A stretch of 64,000 bases of DNA from Mesostigma viride (GCA_009746045.1 RPFO01000359.1:1887991-1951990); one strand, 5' to 3'; shown: positions 10,841 to 21,869, numbered from the stretch's first letter. Numbers and translations are program-made. The notes: generated by a model from the letters alone, not told the origin.

Positions 10841-11116
10841 TCTGACAGACTTCTATACGGCATTCGACAACTCTCGTCAAGCCTGATTCAGCCGCCGCAG
10901 CATCAATCAGGCCGCTAATTAATTCATTAATTAGAAGAAGAATGAATCAGGCCGCTAAAAGTACAGTATTACCGCATTAAGTTGCGATCGACGCCTAAAA
11001 TTCGAACGATAACGCGGTAGAACTAGGCTTGAGCATCCCACCTCCAGTAAGGCTTAGCCTACCACGTGGCCCACGCGCACGTGCGCCCATAATGGCCCCC
11101 ATTCAATTAATTAATT
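10841..11116. other. Intergenic, AT-rich
   Basis: Contains two TTAATTAATTCATTAATTAG-like AT blocks (10915-10935 and 11100-11115) that resemble the simple-sequence tails found after LINE and SINE-like 3' ends. No gene seen. Confidence 0.4.
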
Positions 11117-11400
11117 AGGAACATAACTCCGTTGGGAGTATATGTAGCTCACATATCCCAGAGAATGGGGCATATATGGCAAGTAATACATTCTAAGCTA
11201 CTTCCTGCAAGGGTGGGAATGTAAACGACACTTGCTCTAGATGCACCAAGGGCACCTGCGCCCCCAGAGTCTCAAGCTCAACCCAAGGGGAGCCTGTCAT
11301 GGGGGGAGAAGATCAGCATGGCTATATGCAATTTTAGCGAGGGCATCAGTGTCTTCTCAGCAGAGAGTAGCTCTCTTGTTAGTCACAGCATAACTAAATA
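11117..11400 (-). mobile_element. SINE-like repeat, long copy
   Basis: About 285 bp. On the - strand it runs from AGAGAGCTACTCTCTGCTGAG through a GATCTTCTCCCCCC stretch to the terminal hairpin CTCCCAACGGAG, then TTATGTTCC and an AATT-rich tail. It matches 12222-12525 along its full length. No ORF. Confidence 0.65.
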
Positions 11401-11888
11401 ATAAGCCCGTCTCACGTGTCGAGACAGAACAAGTCTCGAGTGGACACGTGTGTAGTACTCCTACACACACAGATCTCGAATGATTTATCTAGTGCAAAAT
11501 CCGAATGGCTTGCATCACTCCCCGGAAAGGAGAACTTTTGCGGTTGGACTGCAAGTGTCAGCTGGCGATGCCTTAGGATCAGGAGACGTCCGTCCTATAG
11601 TCAGCAAAAGTTGGTGCGAGAGGTCCCCAGTTCGATTCCGGCCTGGATTCATTTGCAGATCGCGTTTTCCGCGGACCGGCACTGAACGCAAATGGTTTTC
11701 ACCTTTGCGGCGTGCCAAATCAGAAAATCATAATAAATAAAGCTAGGCATCATCTGGTGTGTGGCGCGCCATGGCCGGGCACACATGTACATGCATGACT
11801 AATTAATGTTCTTGAGTCAGCTGGTATAGTGCCTGTAGTAGGTGTGCATGTACAAGGCCATTGTCTAACTATTCTACACTACTACTGC
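11401..11888. other. Intergenic, with a weak tRNA-like segment
   Basis: No gene recognised. The segment 11598-11650 contains AGTTCGATTCCG, close to a Pol III B box, after an imperfect A-box-like TAGTCAGCAAAAG, but the T-stem does not pair well and there is no anticodon arm. It may be a tRNA-derived relic; it is not annotated as a tRNA. Confidence 0.3.
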
Positions 11889-12165
11889 TCAGTGTATTCC
11901 CCTAAGCTGGGGCGTCTGGATCGAGTCGCTGGGGCCGCGGTGGTCGCTGGGGTCGCGTGCATGCCACGGCTTGTGGCGGACGTAGATGGCCGCCCCCTTC
12001 CAGTACACCGGCTGTCCCGCCTTGGTCTGCCGGAGCTGGAGGTAGGTCGGCCATAGCGGCTCCCGTCGCCGTTGTTGCTGCGCCGGGGTCAAGTCGTCGT
12101 CCACGGTGAAAGGAGTGTTCTCGAGCCGCTTGCGGCGTCTGAGAAACGAATGATGGCCCCCATGG
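11889..12165 (-). pseudogene. LINE ORF1 C-terminal fragment
   Basis: The - strand translation contains an RRRKRLENTPFTV segment and DDDLTPAQQQRRREPLW followed by GQPVYWKGAAIYV. This is the pattern at the end of the RRM/CTD part of LINE ORF1 proteins (arginine-rich helix, then a D-x-L/Y-T-P-A-Q turn). The intact ORF1 at 58542-59660 has the equivalent EDYTPAQLKARS. This piece is from a different LINE subfamily and is truncated at both ends. Confidence 0.7.
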
Positions 12166-12221
12166 ATGATGCATTTAAGAATTCAGCCACGCCCTGCCTA
12201 TAATGGGACCCCCATTATATG

Positions 12222-12525
12222 AGGATGATGCATTAAGAATTTAGCTCAGCCCTGCCTATACAGAGAGTCACTCTCTGATGAGAGGCCATGCCCTAGCCTT
12301 TGCATAGCCATGATGATCTTCCCCCCCTTTGCATGCCAGCGCCTTTCGGTAGCCGGTGCTAGGATAGTCATAGTGGTGTGCAGACCTGTGCACTTTGTGC
12401 ACCCAGAGCAGGTGTAGTTTACACCCTACCCTTGCAGGAAGTAGCCCAGAGTGTATTAAAAGCCATAATATGCCCCTTCTCAGGGATATGTGCTACATAT
12501 ATACTCCCAACGGAGTTATGTTCCA
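12222..12525 (+). mobile_element. SINE-like repeat, + strand copy
   Basis: About 300 bp from GGATGATGCATTAAG to CTCCCAACGGAGTTATGTTCC, in the opposite orientation to the other copies. A second partial 5' end sits just upstream (12160-12215). A pentanucleotide microsatellite follows the 3' end directly. Confidence 0.65.
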
Positions 12526-12787
12526 ATTCAATTCAATTCCATTCAATTCCATTCAATTCCATTCAATTCAATTCAATTCAATTCAATTCAATTCAATTCC
12601 ATTCAATTCAATTCAATTCCATTCCATTCAATTCAATTCAATTCAATTCAATTCAATTCAATTCAATTCAATTCAAATCAATTCAATTCAATTCAATTCA
12701 ATTCAATTCAAATCAAATCAATTCAAATCAATTCAATTCTTGATTCAATTCAATTCAATTCAGTTCGTATCAATTCAATTCAATCCC
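12526..12787 (+). repeat. (ATTCA)n pentanucleotide microsatellite
   Basis: About 260 bp of ATTCA units with ATTCC and ATCAA variants, starting at the exact 3' end of the SINE-like copy. It encodes FNSIQ-type repeats in all + frames, which are not genes. Confidence 0.97.
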
Positions 12788-13025
12788 ACCTCCCCTCACG
12801 CACATTTATACGGCGGCATTCGACAGCTCTAGTCAAGCCCGATTCATCTGCAGCATGATCAAAGCCGCCCTTTAGTTAGAAGTCCATTTTCCTATTTTCC
12901 CATACTTACCACCTGTGTTAATCTTCGGCATGATGATTTTTGTGAGCCGGTAAGAAGGCGGGCGGCTGCCGCAATACATGCCGCCCGCCGATTGCAGCCT
13001 GGCCAGCCAGCCACATCACGATCGC

Positions 13026-13064
13026 GTAGTATCAAGGAGACAACCAGCGCAGCTAGGTAGTATC
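13026..13064 (-). mobile_element. 23-bp family A end flanked by an 8-bp target duplication
   Basis: GTAGTATC at 13026-13033 and 13057-13064 flank 23 bp that, on the - strand, contain GCGCTGGTTGTCTCCTT, the family A right end. The target is itself a family A copy: copies 1 and 2 read through the same point uninterrupted. Confidence 0.75.
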
Positions 13065-13703
13065 TCCGCACATCTGAACCCTGTGATGCCAATGTGACTC
13101 AACTCAACTCAACATCTTCCTGTGATGCCAGATCTCCTTTGCGGCCGTTCCGAGCTTGGCACTGGATTCGTTGTCCACATCGCCGCGTCGCTGTAGCAAC
13201 CCGATGTTTTCTGGCATAGTACGCGGGCTTTTGGTTCCCGCCGCACATTTGAAAGTGCTGTCCTCCGGATTTTTGCCTTTGCTCCGTGTGCAGTTCTTGG
13301 ACGTTTGGAATCATGAATTCATGGCATGGCTAACGTAATGACTGACTAGCTAGCTAGACCTTTTCAGCGGCCGGTTTTCCATTTGCGGGTATTTCCTCGT
13401 AAATGGTGGGAGAGCGATCGCAGCAATGGTGCTCACCACTGCTGAGACACTCCCGGCCAGTTAGGCTCGAAACACACGCCCTGATGATCAAGCAAGCTGT
13501 TTCTGGCCCCGCCGTCTAGGTCATCTAGTCGCTCTACACGTAAGCCAGCCATAATTTCAATGCACAAGGCTACACATTTCCATCACCATTCATATTCATC
13601 ATCCTGAACGACTCGAACACGTGGCCGGACAAGATAACGGCAGGCTCAAGCTATCATGGTCCGGGTTCATCCCGATTTCTGGCCTGCGCTAATTGTCTCC
13701 TTG
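13065..13703 (+). mobile_element. Family A repeat, copy 3
   Basis: Matches copies 1, 2 and 4 to the right end (here GCGCTAATTGTCTCC). A 40-bp insert containing TCAACTCAACTCAAC separates two copies of a CTGTGATGCCA word near the left end, suggesting a local duplication. Confidence 0.75.
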
Positions 13704-13959
13704 ACATAGTCGGTGCCGGCGTAGTGAGTGCCCGGCTGTGTTTTACCACAAACACTGTGTGCCGTCATGCATGTGCGTCCTCTGGCTGCATGCACTACTG
13801 ATGTACTGCAGTCCCGGCCCGCGGCGCAGGCTGCAAAGGAGTACCTGCCGAACTTAATTTTTTCAGATATTCTAGTAGTAGTACAACTGAGCTTGTTGGG
13901 TCGTTTACTGAATTAGTGTTTCGGGTTTCCCAAGCCCACCTCAAACAGAGAAGATTTGC
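13704..13959. other. Intergenic, no gene recognised
   Basis: A short open frame (13728-13916) has no recognisable motif. The segment ends at the candidate LINE target-site duplication (TGTTTTCTAT, 13960-13969). Confidence 0.4.
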
Positions 13960-14107
13960 TGTTTTCTATTTAAAAAAAATTAAATTAAATTATAACATGC
14001 CTCCGTGGGGAGGTCATGTAGCACATATTTCATGATGGATGGGGTGGAGGAAGCCGCGTGATCGAACGATCCTAACTCTATCTAGAAAATCCTAACTACA
14101 CTACTCA

Positions 14108-16937
14108 TCAAAACGCCTCCTCCGCTTGGGGCCGGGGAGGTGGCTTGCCCACAGGGTCGGGCGTGTGCGCCTTGACAATCTTCTTCCACCGCGTCTTGTC
14201 CTGCATGGCAGTCCAAAGACGGGAGAGAGAGTGGATGCGGTGCTCAAACTGGGCTGGGACCACTAGGTCGTCCAGCAACATCTGAACGTAGTTGGTGACA
14301 GGTTTCCCTACCCTTTTGGGAATGTCCGCGGGGCCATGCAGGCCAGGTCAGAATGTGCCGCCCTGGCTGGCCAAGCCGCTGGGGGCCGGCCAGACCAAGG
14401 GTGGTGTCGACCTGGCTGGTGCGGGCAAGGTGTCCTACAAATGCTATCCTACGCTGCCTAATCTCGTCCGAAACACGAGGCATGCCATGATACAAAGACT
14501 CTGATGACGGACGCTCGGAAAAACCTACGTTAAGGACCTGCCGGAGCATCCTGTAAACTGTGCCGTCGAGCCGAGCTGCCAGTTTGGGTGGGAGGGTCCA
14601 CGCCTCGGCGCCATACGTGAGCACCGTGAGGACGAGGACCTTGAAGAGCATGCGCTCGCGGTGCCCGTCCAGGCCCTTCGAGCGCCAGTAAGGTGTGAGC
14701 GAACGGAGCTTGGCCCAGGCAAGGCCGATGCGGGTGTCCACATCGTCGGCGGTGTCAGGAAGCCAGCTCCCCAACAGCTTGAAGCGGTCGCGGAACGGGA
14801 CCTCCGTCCCGTCGAGCAGGCGCGGCAGCGGTGGTTTACTGGATGCCCCTATCACCATCGCCTCAGTTTTGACACTAATCTCCAGCCCCACCGCCCGCGC
14901 CTCCAGGCCCAGGCAGTCCAGCCAGGTCTGAATGTGCTCGGGGCTCTCGATGAGGGTGGTATCATCCGCATAAATCAGGTCGGCAAGGCGGTAACCAGGT
15001 CTAACCCCGCCGTGCTCTTTCACGTTAAGGATGTCCAAGCCTGGCTCGAACCCCTTAAGAGCAGTAAAGCGCGCACGTGCCCGGCGCATGACGTGATCCA
15101 CGACAATAATGAACAGGTATGGGGACAGGACACAACCTTGCCACACCCCGTGGTGAAGGGGGAATGGTGGAGTGGTGCCCTCCGCAGTCCGCACTACGGC
15201 CTGTGAGCCCTCATATAGGCGGCGAATGGCAGCAATAAACGCAGGTGGTACCCGATCCAGAGCTAGGATGGCCCAAAGAGCCTCCCAGAGAACCGTGTCA
15301 AAGGCCTTGATATAGTCAACAAAAATGAAGACCAACGGCAAACTGACAGGGGGAAGTCGACGCACCTCCTCCATCAACCGGCGCGCGACAAACACAGCCA
15401 TGACAGTGTTACGACCACGACGGAAACCCATCTGCGACTCACCCAGGTGTGGATCCAGCGCGGCGCGGAGCCTGTGCAGCATCATGCGCATGAAGACCTT
15501 CAGCGCGGCGCTCTGGAGGCAGACACCCCGGTAGTTGCCGGGGTCAGCAGCAGAGCCCTTCTTGTACAGCATGACGCGGATGGCCGTCTGCTACTCAGCA
15601 CTGAGGTGGAGGCTCGTCGGAGAGCAGGACACGGTTGCAGAACGCCAGCAGAAGATCCTTAACCGCCAGATCAGGGGTCTTCAGCAGCTCAGCAGAAAGG
15701 TGGTCGGCACCGACCGCCGCGTCGTACAGCAGGCGAGCAAGGGCGCCGTCCAATTCCTTCAAAGTGAAGGGGGGGACGACGTCGTCAGTGGCAAGGCAGC
15801 CCTCCTGCAAGGCGGGGACTTGGTAGTCCGCGGCCGAGGAGGGGGGCGCTGGCGGCGGCGGGGGTCCGGCGACCCCGAGGCGGGCGGCCGTCTCGGGGTG
15901 CAGCGGCGGGGGGGGGCGCGAGCCCCACCTGTCAAGGAAACATTGTGGGCCAACCAGCGGTCAAGGCTGACCGGCGCCGTGCCGTCCCCCGTGTGCTCCA
16001 CCGGGGTGCGCTGCCGCCGGCCGCCGAGCCGGTCGAGGTGGTACCACATGTCCTTGCCCTGGTTGCGTGCCTGGCAGGCCTTGGCATCCGCGATGCACTG
16101 GGCCGCCTCCGCGTCCTGAGCGTGCTCGTAGGCCTCCACAAGGGCGGCCTTGAGCAATGGTGTCTGCAGCGGGTCCCGGTTACGCTTGAGGCGGTGCCGG
16201 GCGGCCAAGACCTTGGGGTCCTGGCGGTAGAGCGGGCCGGGGCGGCGGCGGGGCATGACCGGCAGGTGCCGGGCCGCCAGCAACGGGGCACGGGCCGCAA
16301 AGCCCGCAAAAATGGCTGCGTTGGGGGCACCCTTGTCCAGCTCGTCGACGTCCGCCCGGGCGTCCAGGGCCGACAGGTACTCCCGTCGGCACCGGTTCCG
16401 CTCGTGCTCGGCGTCCGTCCAGTCCTCAGGATCTCCCTTGACCGGACGCAGAGCAGACCAGTCAGGGCGGACCAGTGCGGCGCGGCGCGCGGGGACGTGG
16501 AACCGGAGCCGAAGGGTCGCGCGCACCAACCGGTGGTCAGAGCACACCGTGGGCGTGTCAAACACTCGGGCGTCCAGAACCGAGGTGCACCTGGGCTGCC
16601 GTACCACCACATAGTCCAGACAGGCCTGACGGCCGTTAGGGCCACGAAAAGTGACCAAGTCCTGTGAGGGACGTTGGAATTGGCAGTTGACAGCAACCAT
16701 CCCGCTATCCCGCAAAAAGGCAGAGAAAAGGGGAGTGTTGGCGTTAGCTTCCGTGTCAGCAGGCGCAAAGCGACTGCCAGCAGTGCCCACGGGGAGCGTA
16801 GCATTGGCGTCGAGCAGCATAACCAAAAAGTGGCGGGCCGGAGTGACCCCCTCAAGGTCATGCAAAGAGTCGAAGAACTCCTCACGGGCCGAATCAGGGA
16901 GACCACTGTGGGGTGCGTAGCCCACCCCCACCGTGAG
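14108..16937 (-). pseudogene. LINE ORF2, endonuclease C-terminal half plus reverse transcriptase
   Basis: Read 16937 to 14108. The first part holds the second half of an exonuclease-endonuclease-phosphatase domain: YAPHSG, the LLDANATLP strand and the catalytic SDHRLV near the end. After a linker with at least one frame change (about 15930-15760) comes the reverse transcriptase: DPGNYRGVCL, GFRRGRNT, the first catalytic Asp in FVDYIKAFD, HGVWQGCVLSPYLF, and the active site LIYADDT. A final frame change near 14290 leads to a C-terminus with HSLSRLW and a TGA stop at 14108-14110. The role in life would be target nicking and target-primed reverse transcription. It is interrupted at 16938-16942 by the gypsy target duplication. 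The frame changes make it non-functional as read. Confidence 0.88.
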
Positions 16938-17375
16938 GTGGTTGTTACGTCGCGTAACTTTTGTTGTTGTTACGGACGTAAATTAGGTCCCTTGTTGCCT
17001 CAGCCATTCCGGAGCAGTTCGCTGACTTTCCTAGGCTTACGTGTAGTAAGGACCTTTTGGCCGGTCGGTACCGGGCCTTGTGACGTGGCAATTGTACAGT
17101 ATGGTGGTTCGGTGCAGTCGCGCCGCGCTGCGTACTTTAGTAGTGGTCCTTTTATCCTGCGTGTGAACCTTGTGGACGTGCGTTGGTCCTGTGGGCGAGG
17201 GTCGATGTCGGCCCGAGCATACACGCCTGTCGGCGATCATTTATGCAGCCGTTGTCCTTCGTGAATGGCACTCGGCGTGTGTTAAATGAATTAACACATA
17301 TAGGCTTGGGTCACGGCAGTGTAGTATTGTTTCCTTCGTAGTACCCTGCCAGCCGTTAAGAATGTACTCCAGCAC

Positions 17376-18004
17376 AAGTACATTTTGAGTTTTTCCAAGT
17401 TTCTTGTTTTTTGCTTGTTTCAAGTTCAGTTTTGCATAAAAAGTGTCCCCATAGCCCCTGGATCTCATCTGGAGGTAGTTGAACTAGTATATGCTACAAT
17501 ATACTAGGTTGTACTATTTTCTACTACATTTATACTATAATGTACTAAATTGAACTACATCTGAACTAAATGTAACTGTGATTGATGCCCCTGTAACGTC
17601 TCCCAATGCTCAATAACAGGTCTGGCCACCATTGGTAACCTCCTAGAGCCATTCACAGCTGCATTTCGTGGATCACCGCACAAAAAAAAATGTTTTACTT
17701 AGCCTTATCAACATGGGAATGAGGGCTTTGGTGTGCAAACATGCATCTGTGCTAAAAATTGGACATTCTGAAACTGCGCGAGAGTCTGGTAATACTTAAG
17801 CACTTCAGGTCATGATCGAAGTATATAATGAACTGATGCAAGCAATCAAGCATTATGCAAGGAATGGAATGCTGCAATGAATTTTAGCAGTAATACTTGC
17901 AACTAGGGAACACACGATAAAGTCACGAATCTGACATGCATTGTGCCGTCATGGCACATGCATGAACATGTACACGATCAGAGGATCACGCGGACGCCCA
18001 CGTG
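17376..18004. other. Left subterminal region of the 8.2-kb element
   Basis: AT-rich, with repeated TATACTA/TACTAGG and ACTAAAT words at 17485-17570. No coding potential was found. Confidence 0.4.
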
Positions 18005-18119
18005 CACGCGCATGGCAATCCCCATGCCCCCCCCCCCCCCACACACACAAGCCCCAACTCCAAACATTGCACCAATGACCCACCCACCCAAACCCAACCC
18101 CAGCCCCCCTGACCCCCCA

Positions 18120-18565
18120 ACGCCCATGCACACGCCCATGCCCCCGCCCCGCCCCCGCCCGCCCCCCCCGCCCACGCCCCGCCCCCGCCCACGCCCACGC
18201 CCACGCCCACGCCCCCGCCCCCGCCCACGCCCCCGCCCCGCCCACGCCCCTGCCCACGCCCCGCCCCCGCCCCGCCCATGCCCATGCCCCTGCCCCCGCA
18301 CCCGCCCATTCTCACCCACGCCCACGCCCACGCCCACGCCCACGCCCATGCCCACGCCCACGCCCACGCCCACGCCCACGCCCACGCCCACGCCCACGCC
18401 CACGCCCACGCCCACGCCCACGCCCACGCCCACGCCCACGCCCACGCCCACGCCCACGCCCACGCCCACGCCCACGCCCACGCCCACGCCCACGCCCACG
18501 CCCACGCCCACGCCCACGCCCACGCCCACGCCCACGCCCACGCCCACGCCCACACCCACCCTAGC
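18120..18565 (+). repeat. (CCCACG)n minisatellite, block 1
   Basis: Hexanucleotide CCCACG, degenerate at first (CCCCGCC, CCCATG variants) then nearly perfect over about 240 bp. It is followed by about 90 bp ending in GTAGCTGAGACACACACCTA. All reading frames through it (PT, AH, GV, AW repeats) are artefacts. Confidence 0.95.
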
Positions 18566-18656
18566 CTCACCCCTACTCCAAGCCACAATTATACCCAAAG
18601 CCACAGCCAGAAGTAGAGCGCAGCTGCAACAATAGCAGACGTAGCTGAGACACACA

Positions 18657-19178
18657 CCTACCCACGCCAACGCCCACGCCCACGCCCACGCCCACGCCCA
18701 CGCCCACGCCCACGCCCACGCCCACGCCCACGCCCACGCCCACGCCCACGCCCACGCCCACGCCCACGCCCACGCCCACGCCCACGCCCACGCCCACGCC
18801 CACGCCCACGCCCACGCCCACGCCCACGCCCACGCCCACGCCCACGCCCACGCCCACGCCCACGCCCACGCCCACGCCACGCCCACGCCCACGCCCACAC
18901 CCACGCCACGCCCCGCCCCGCCCACGCCCACGCCCACGCCATGCCCACGCCCACGCCCACGCCCACGCCCACGCCCACGCCCACGCCCACGCCCACGCCC
19001 ACGCCCACGCCCACGCCCACGCCACGCCCACGCCCACGCCCACGCCCACGCCCACGCCCACGCCCACGCCCACGCCCACGCCCACGCCCCCACGCCCACG
19101 CCCACGCCCACGCCCACGCCCACGCCCACGCCCACGCCCACGCCCACGCCCACGCCCACGCCCACGCCCGCGCCTGCG
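18657..19178 (+). repeat. (CCCACG)n minisatellite, block 2
   Basis: Same hexamer over about 520 bp with a few CCACG and CCCCG interruptions. The roughly 95 bp after it (CACCCTAGCCTCACCCCTACTCCAAGCCACAA onwards) are a second copy of the sequence after block 1, so repeat plus flank was duplicated as a unit of about 600 bp. Confidence 0.95.
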
Positions 19179-19450
19179 CCCACCCTAGCCTCACCCCTAC
19201 TCCAAGCCACAAATGCACCGTAAGCCACAGCCAGAAGTACAGCACAGCAGCGACAATTGCAGACTTAGCCCAGACACACACCTACCCACGTCAATGCCCC
19301 TGCCCAGAGACTCGCGGCCTCATCCCACCCCCCTGCACGAACAGTTCCCAAACAAAAGAAAAGGCAAACAAAAGGAACAAGAGTAGCAAGCTGCATTGCG
19401 AGCACATATGCCAGTTCTGGTGCACATGCCAGGCCGAAAGCAACTCATGA

Positions 19451-19628
19451 TTGCCCCTGCCCCTGCCCCTGCCCCTACCCCTGCCCCTGCCCCTGCCCCT
19501 GCCCCTGCCCCTGCCCCTGCCCCTGCCCCTGCCCCTGCCCCTGCCCCTGCCCCTGCCCCTGCCCCTGCCCCTGCCCCTGCCCCTGCCCCTGCCCCTGCCC
19601 CTGCCCCTGCCCCTGCCCCTGCCCCTGC
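19451..19628 (+). repeat. (CCCTGC)n minisatellite
   Basis: About 180 bp of perfect CCCTGC hexamers with a single CCCTAC variant. A short AAC/AAT-rich stretch and a (AATAATAAG) run follow at 19670-19725. Confidence 0.97.
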
Positions 19629-19728
19629 CATCACCATTCTAACCACCACACATTACGAAAAGCAAGAAGAAATTATAATAATAGTAAGAAATAATAAGAA
19701 GAAGAAATAATAATAATAAACAAGCACA

Positions 19729-20821
19729 AAGTTGACTGCACATGCGACTGTACCAGTAGGCACGTAGCAAATTTTAGCTGCAGCTTCAATTTCAACTTCA
19801 TTGCAATTGCAAGTGTGACTGCATGTGTAATTGCACTACCAATGCCTAATGCCCACTGCATGTGCCCAGTGCGAATGCAATTCAAAAGCAACATGCAATC
19901 GAAATTACAGCTGAAGCCGGCTATTAACAAAGATATTTAAAGCAGTTGTTAACTACAGAGACCCAATGAAAATGCAAATGCAATGAAAAAGCAACAGAAG
20001 TTGAAGCCACTGCCACTCTACCTGCCGACAGTAACACCACCGCCAGCACCCACTCATATCCCAACGACAAGGAAATAGAATTGCCCAAAGCCAGACATAC
20101 ATTGGGACGCATAAGCAAACGGCAACGCAAGCGCACATGCAAATGTATACGCAAAGGCAAAGGCAAAGGCAAACGCAAACGCAAACGCAAACGCAAGCTT
20201 GTCATGTACCTACGCTTAACTGCAAACGCAAACTGTGCACGAAGCAAAAAGATTGGATGGCCAAGATCATGGCAAATACGAGGGCCGAAAACAATCCAAC
20301 TTCATCTAAATGTCCGAAATCCTCACGACGTTTCGATGCGCGCTTGAATGTCGAAGGCCTGCGCCGATTATCGATCATAAGTCGAATGTGTAATTGTCGG
20401 CTTATGAGAACTGCTTTGCGACAGTATCACGTCAGGCCGTTCCTGTGCAGCCATTTTCCCTGTGCAGCGGGTGGACAACGTTCACTTTCCGCATTATTCA
20501 TGGCTATCGAAGTTAATTCTTACCGACCCCGGCTGCCATGGCCACTGGCCACGCATATCAAGTTCAGGTATTCCCGACCTGTAGCGCAGCAGATTTCTGT
20601 CGGAAGGCATCCTAAGCATCGTGATAAAAGAAATCCGAACAATAGACATTCATGCTGCATCTAAGGACATTATGGCATTTGTATATACTGCAAGTACATG
20701 TATCGACATTGCCGTGATTGCTAACCCCGACTCACCATGAACAGGAACTTTCCCTCTGCCTCCATGAAATGTACTTCGTGAAATGTACTGTAATACATAT
20801 GATGTACTACGATGATAATCA
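19729..20821. other. Non-coding stretch of the 8.2-kb element
   Basis: A/C-rich sequence with a short (GGCAAA)n/(CGCAAA)n run at 20150-20200 and several GAAATGTACTTCGTGAAATGTACT words from 20760 onwards that also build the palindrome to the right. No gene recognised. Confidence 0.45.
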
Positions 20822-21436
20822 TCCCAGCAAAGCCATAGCACACCTTCCGTTTCGACCGCCATGTCGGCCACTAGTCCGGATAGCTCAATGTGCACCTGAC
20901 CTTGACACTAATCGCACAAACAGCCACAATTTTGCAAGCAAGAAGACATGGCTACCTCGGCATTTCATGAAATGTACTTCGTGAAATGCATTTCGTGAAA
21001 TGTACTAAGGAACGTGATTGGCCGGCGTTCGCTCGCCAAATCTCGCAAAATGTACTAAGGCACGTGATTGGTCCCGCAAAATGTACTAAGGAACGTGATT
21101 GGCCGGCGAAGATTCTGTTTGCTGCAATTAAAATTCCCTACAGAATCTTCGCCGGCCAATCACGTTCCTTAGTACATTTTGCGGGACCAATCACGTGCCT
21201 TAGTACATTTTGCGAGATTTGGCGAGCGAACGCCGGCCAATCACGTTCCTTAGTACATTTCACGAAATGCATTTCACGAAGTACATTTCATGAAATGCCG
21301 AGGTAGCCATGTCTTCTTGCTTGCAAAATTGTGGCTGTTTGTGCGATTAGTGTCAAGGTCAGGTGCACATTGAGCTATCCGGACTAGTGGCCGACATGGC
21401 GGTCGAAACGGAAGGTGTGCTATGGCTTTGCTGGGA
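20822..21436. repeat. Near-perfect palindrome, 297-bp arms
   Basis: Left arm 20822-21118 and right arm 21140-21436 are reverse complements wherever checked, around a 21-bp spacer. Each arm holds several copies of the word AAATGTACT followed by AAGGMACGTGATTGG; the element's own right terminus carries AAAATGTACTTCG on the - strand. The arms end inside the 5' part of the ORF at 21396-21869, so that ORF's upstream region exists in two divergent copies. Confidence 0.92.
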
Positions 21437-21869
21437 CATAATCGTGGCTATCTGCTTCCTGGCTTTCGCTATCATGGTGATGGGACACCATGGGAAGCGC
21501 AAGTTCGCAGCCATAGTGCTAAGCGGCAGCACCCATGCCGGCAGCCTAGTGACCGACGAGACGTTCGACTGTAAGTGCGGCCACGAGTGCATGAAGCCCA
21601 TTAGAATATCACATCTCCAGGCATTGCGAAGCGCCTGGTTTTCGCCCGGGCGGAAGCAAGAGGACAGGAAGGCGGCGATAAAGCAGCAGCTGCACCAGGG
21701 GGGGTACGACGCCATAACCACGATGTCGTCATCTACTCGTCACAAGTTCGTTCATGGCGCTGGTTTTCGGTTCGTTCTCGACGGGGGAGTCAAGGATATG
21801 AACATAGGGTTTGTGACCCCTTTTCACTTTCGCGTTTCACTTTCGAGGCGGCCTTCAGGCACTGCCTGA
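21396..21869 (+). CDS. Hypothetical cysteine-rich protein of the 8.2-kb element
   Basis: About 157 residues from the ATG at 21396. It starts with a hydrophobic segment (LCWDIIVAICFLAFAIMVMG) that could be a membrane helix, then has DCKCGHECMKPI and an R-x-F/W-rich basic stretch (ALRSAWFSPGRKQEDRKAA). A C-x-C-x(3)-C motif followed by such a helix is seen at the N-terminus of some uncharacterised transposon proteins, so a DNA-binding role is possible (inference, weak). The following 130 bp stay open in another frame, so the real gene may be spliced or frameshifted. Codons near the start lie in the palindrome arm. Confidence 0.4.
   Translation: MAVETEGVLWLCWDIIVAICFLAFAIMVMGHHGKRKFAAIVLSGSTHAGSLVTDETFDCKCGHECMKPIRISHLQALRSAWFSPGRKQEDRKAAIKQQLHQGGYDAITTMSSSTRHKFVHGAGFRFVLDGGVKDMNIGFVTPFHFRVSLSRRPSGTA

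Noticed and set aside
11598-11650. tRNA gene
   Set aside because: Only a B-box-like word fits; the T-stem pairs poorly, and an anticodon arm and acceptor stem are missing.
17943-19450. Dipeptide-repeat ORFs (PT, AH, GV, AW, GR)
   Set aside because: Generated by the CCCACG hexamer in all frames; nothing coding flanks them.
21359-21721. Minus-strand ORF overlapping the cysteine-rich ORF of the 8.2-kb element
   Set aside because: It is a shadow frame; it lacks any motif, and its apparent conservation comes from the palindrome arm.
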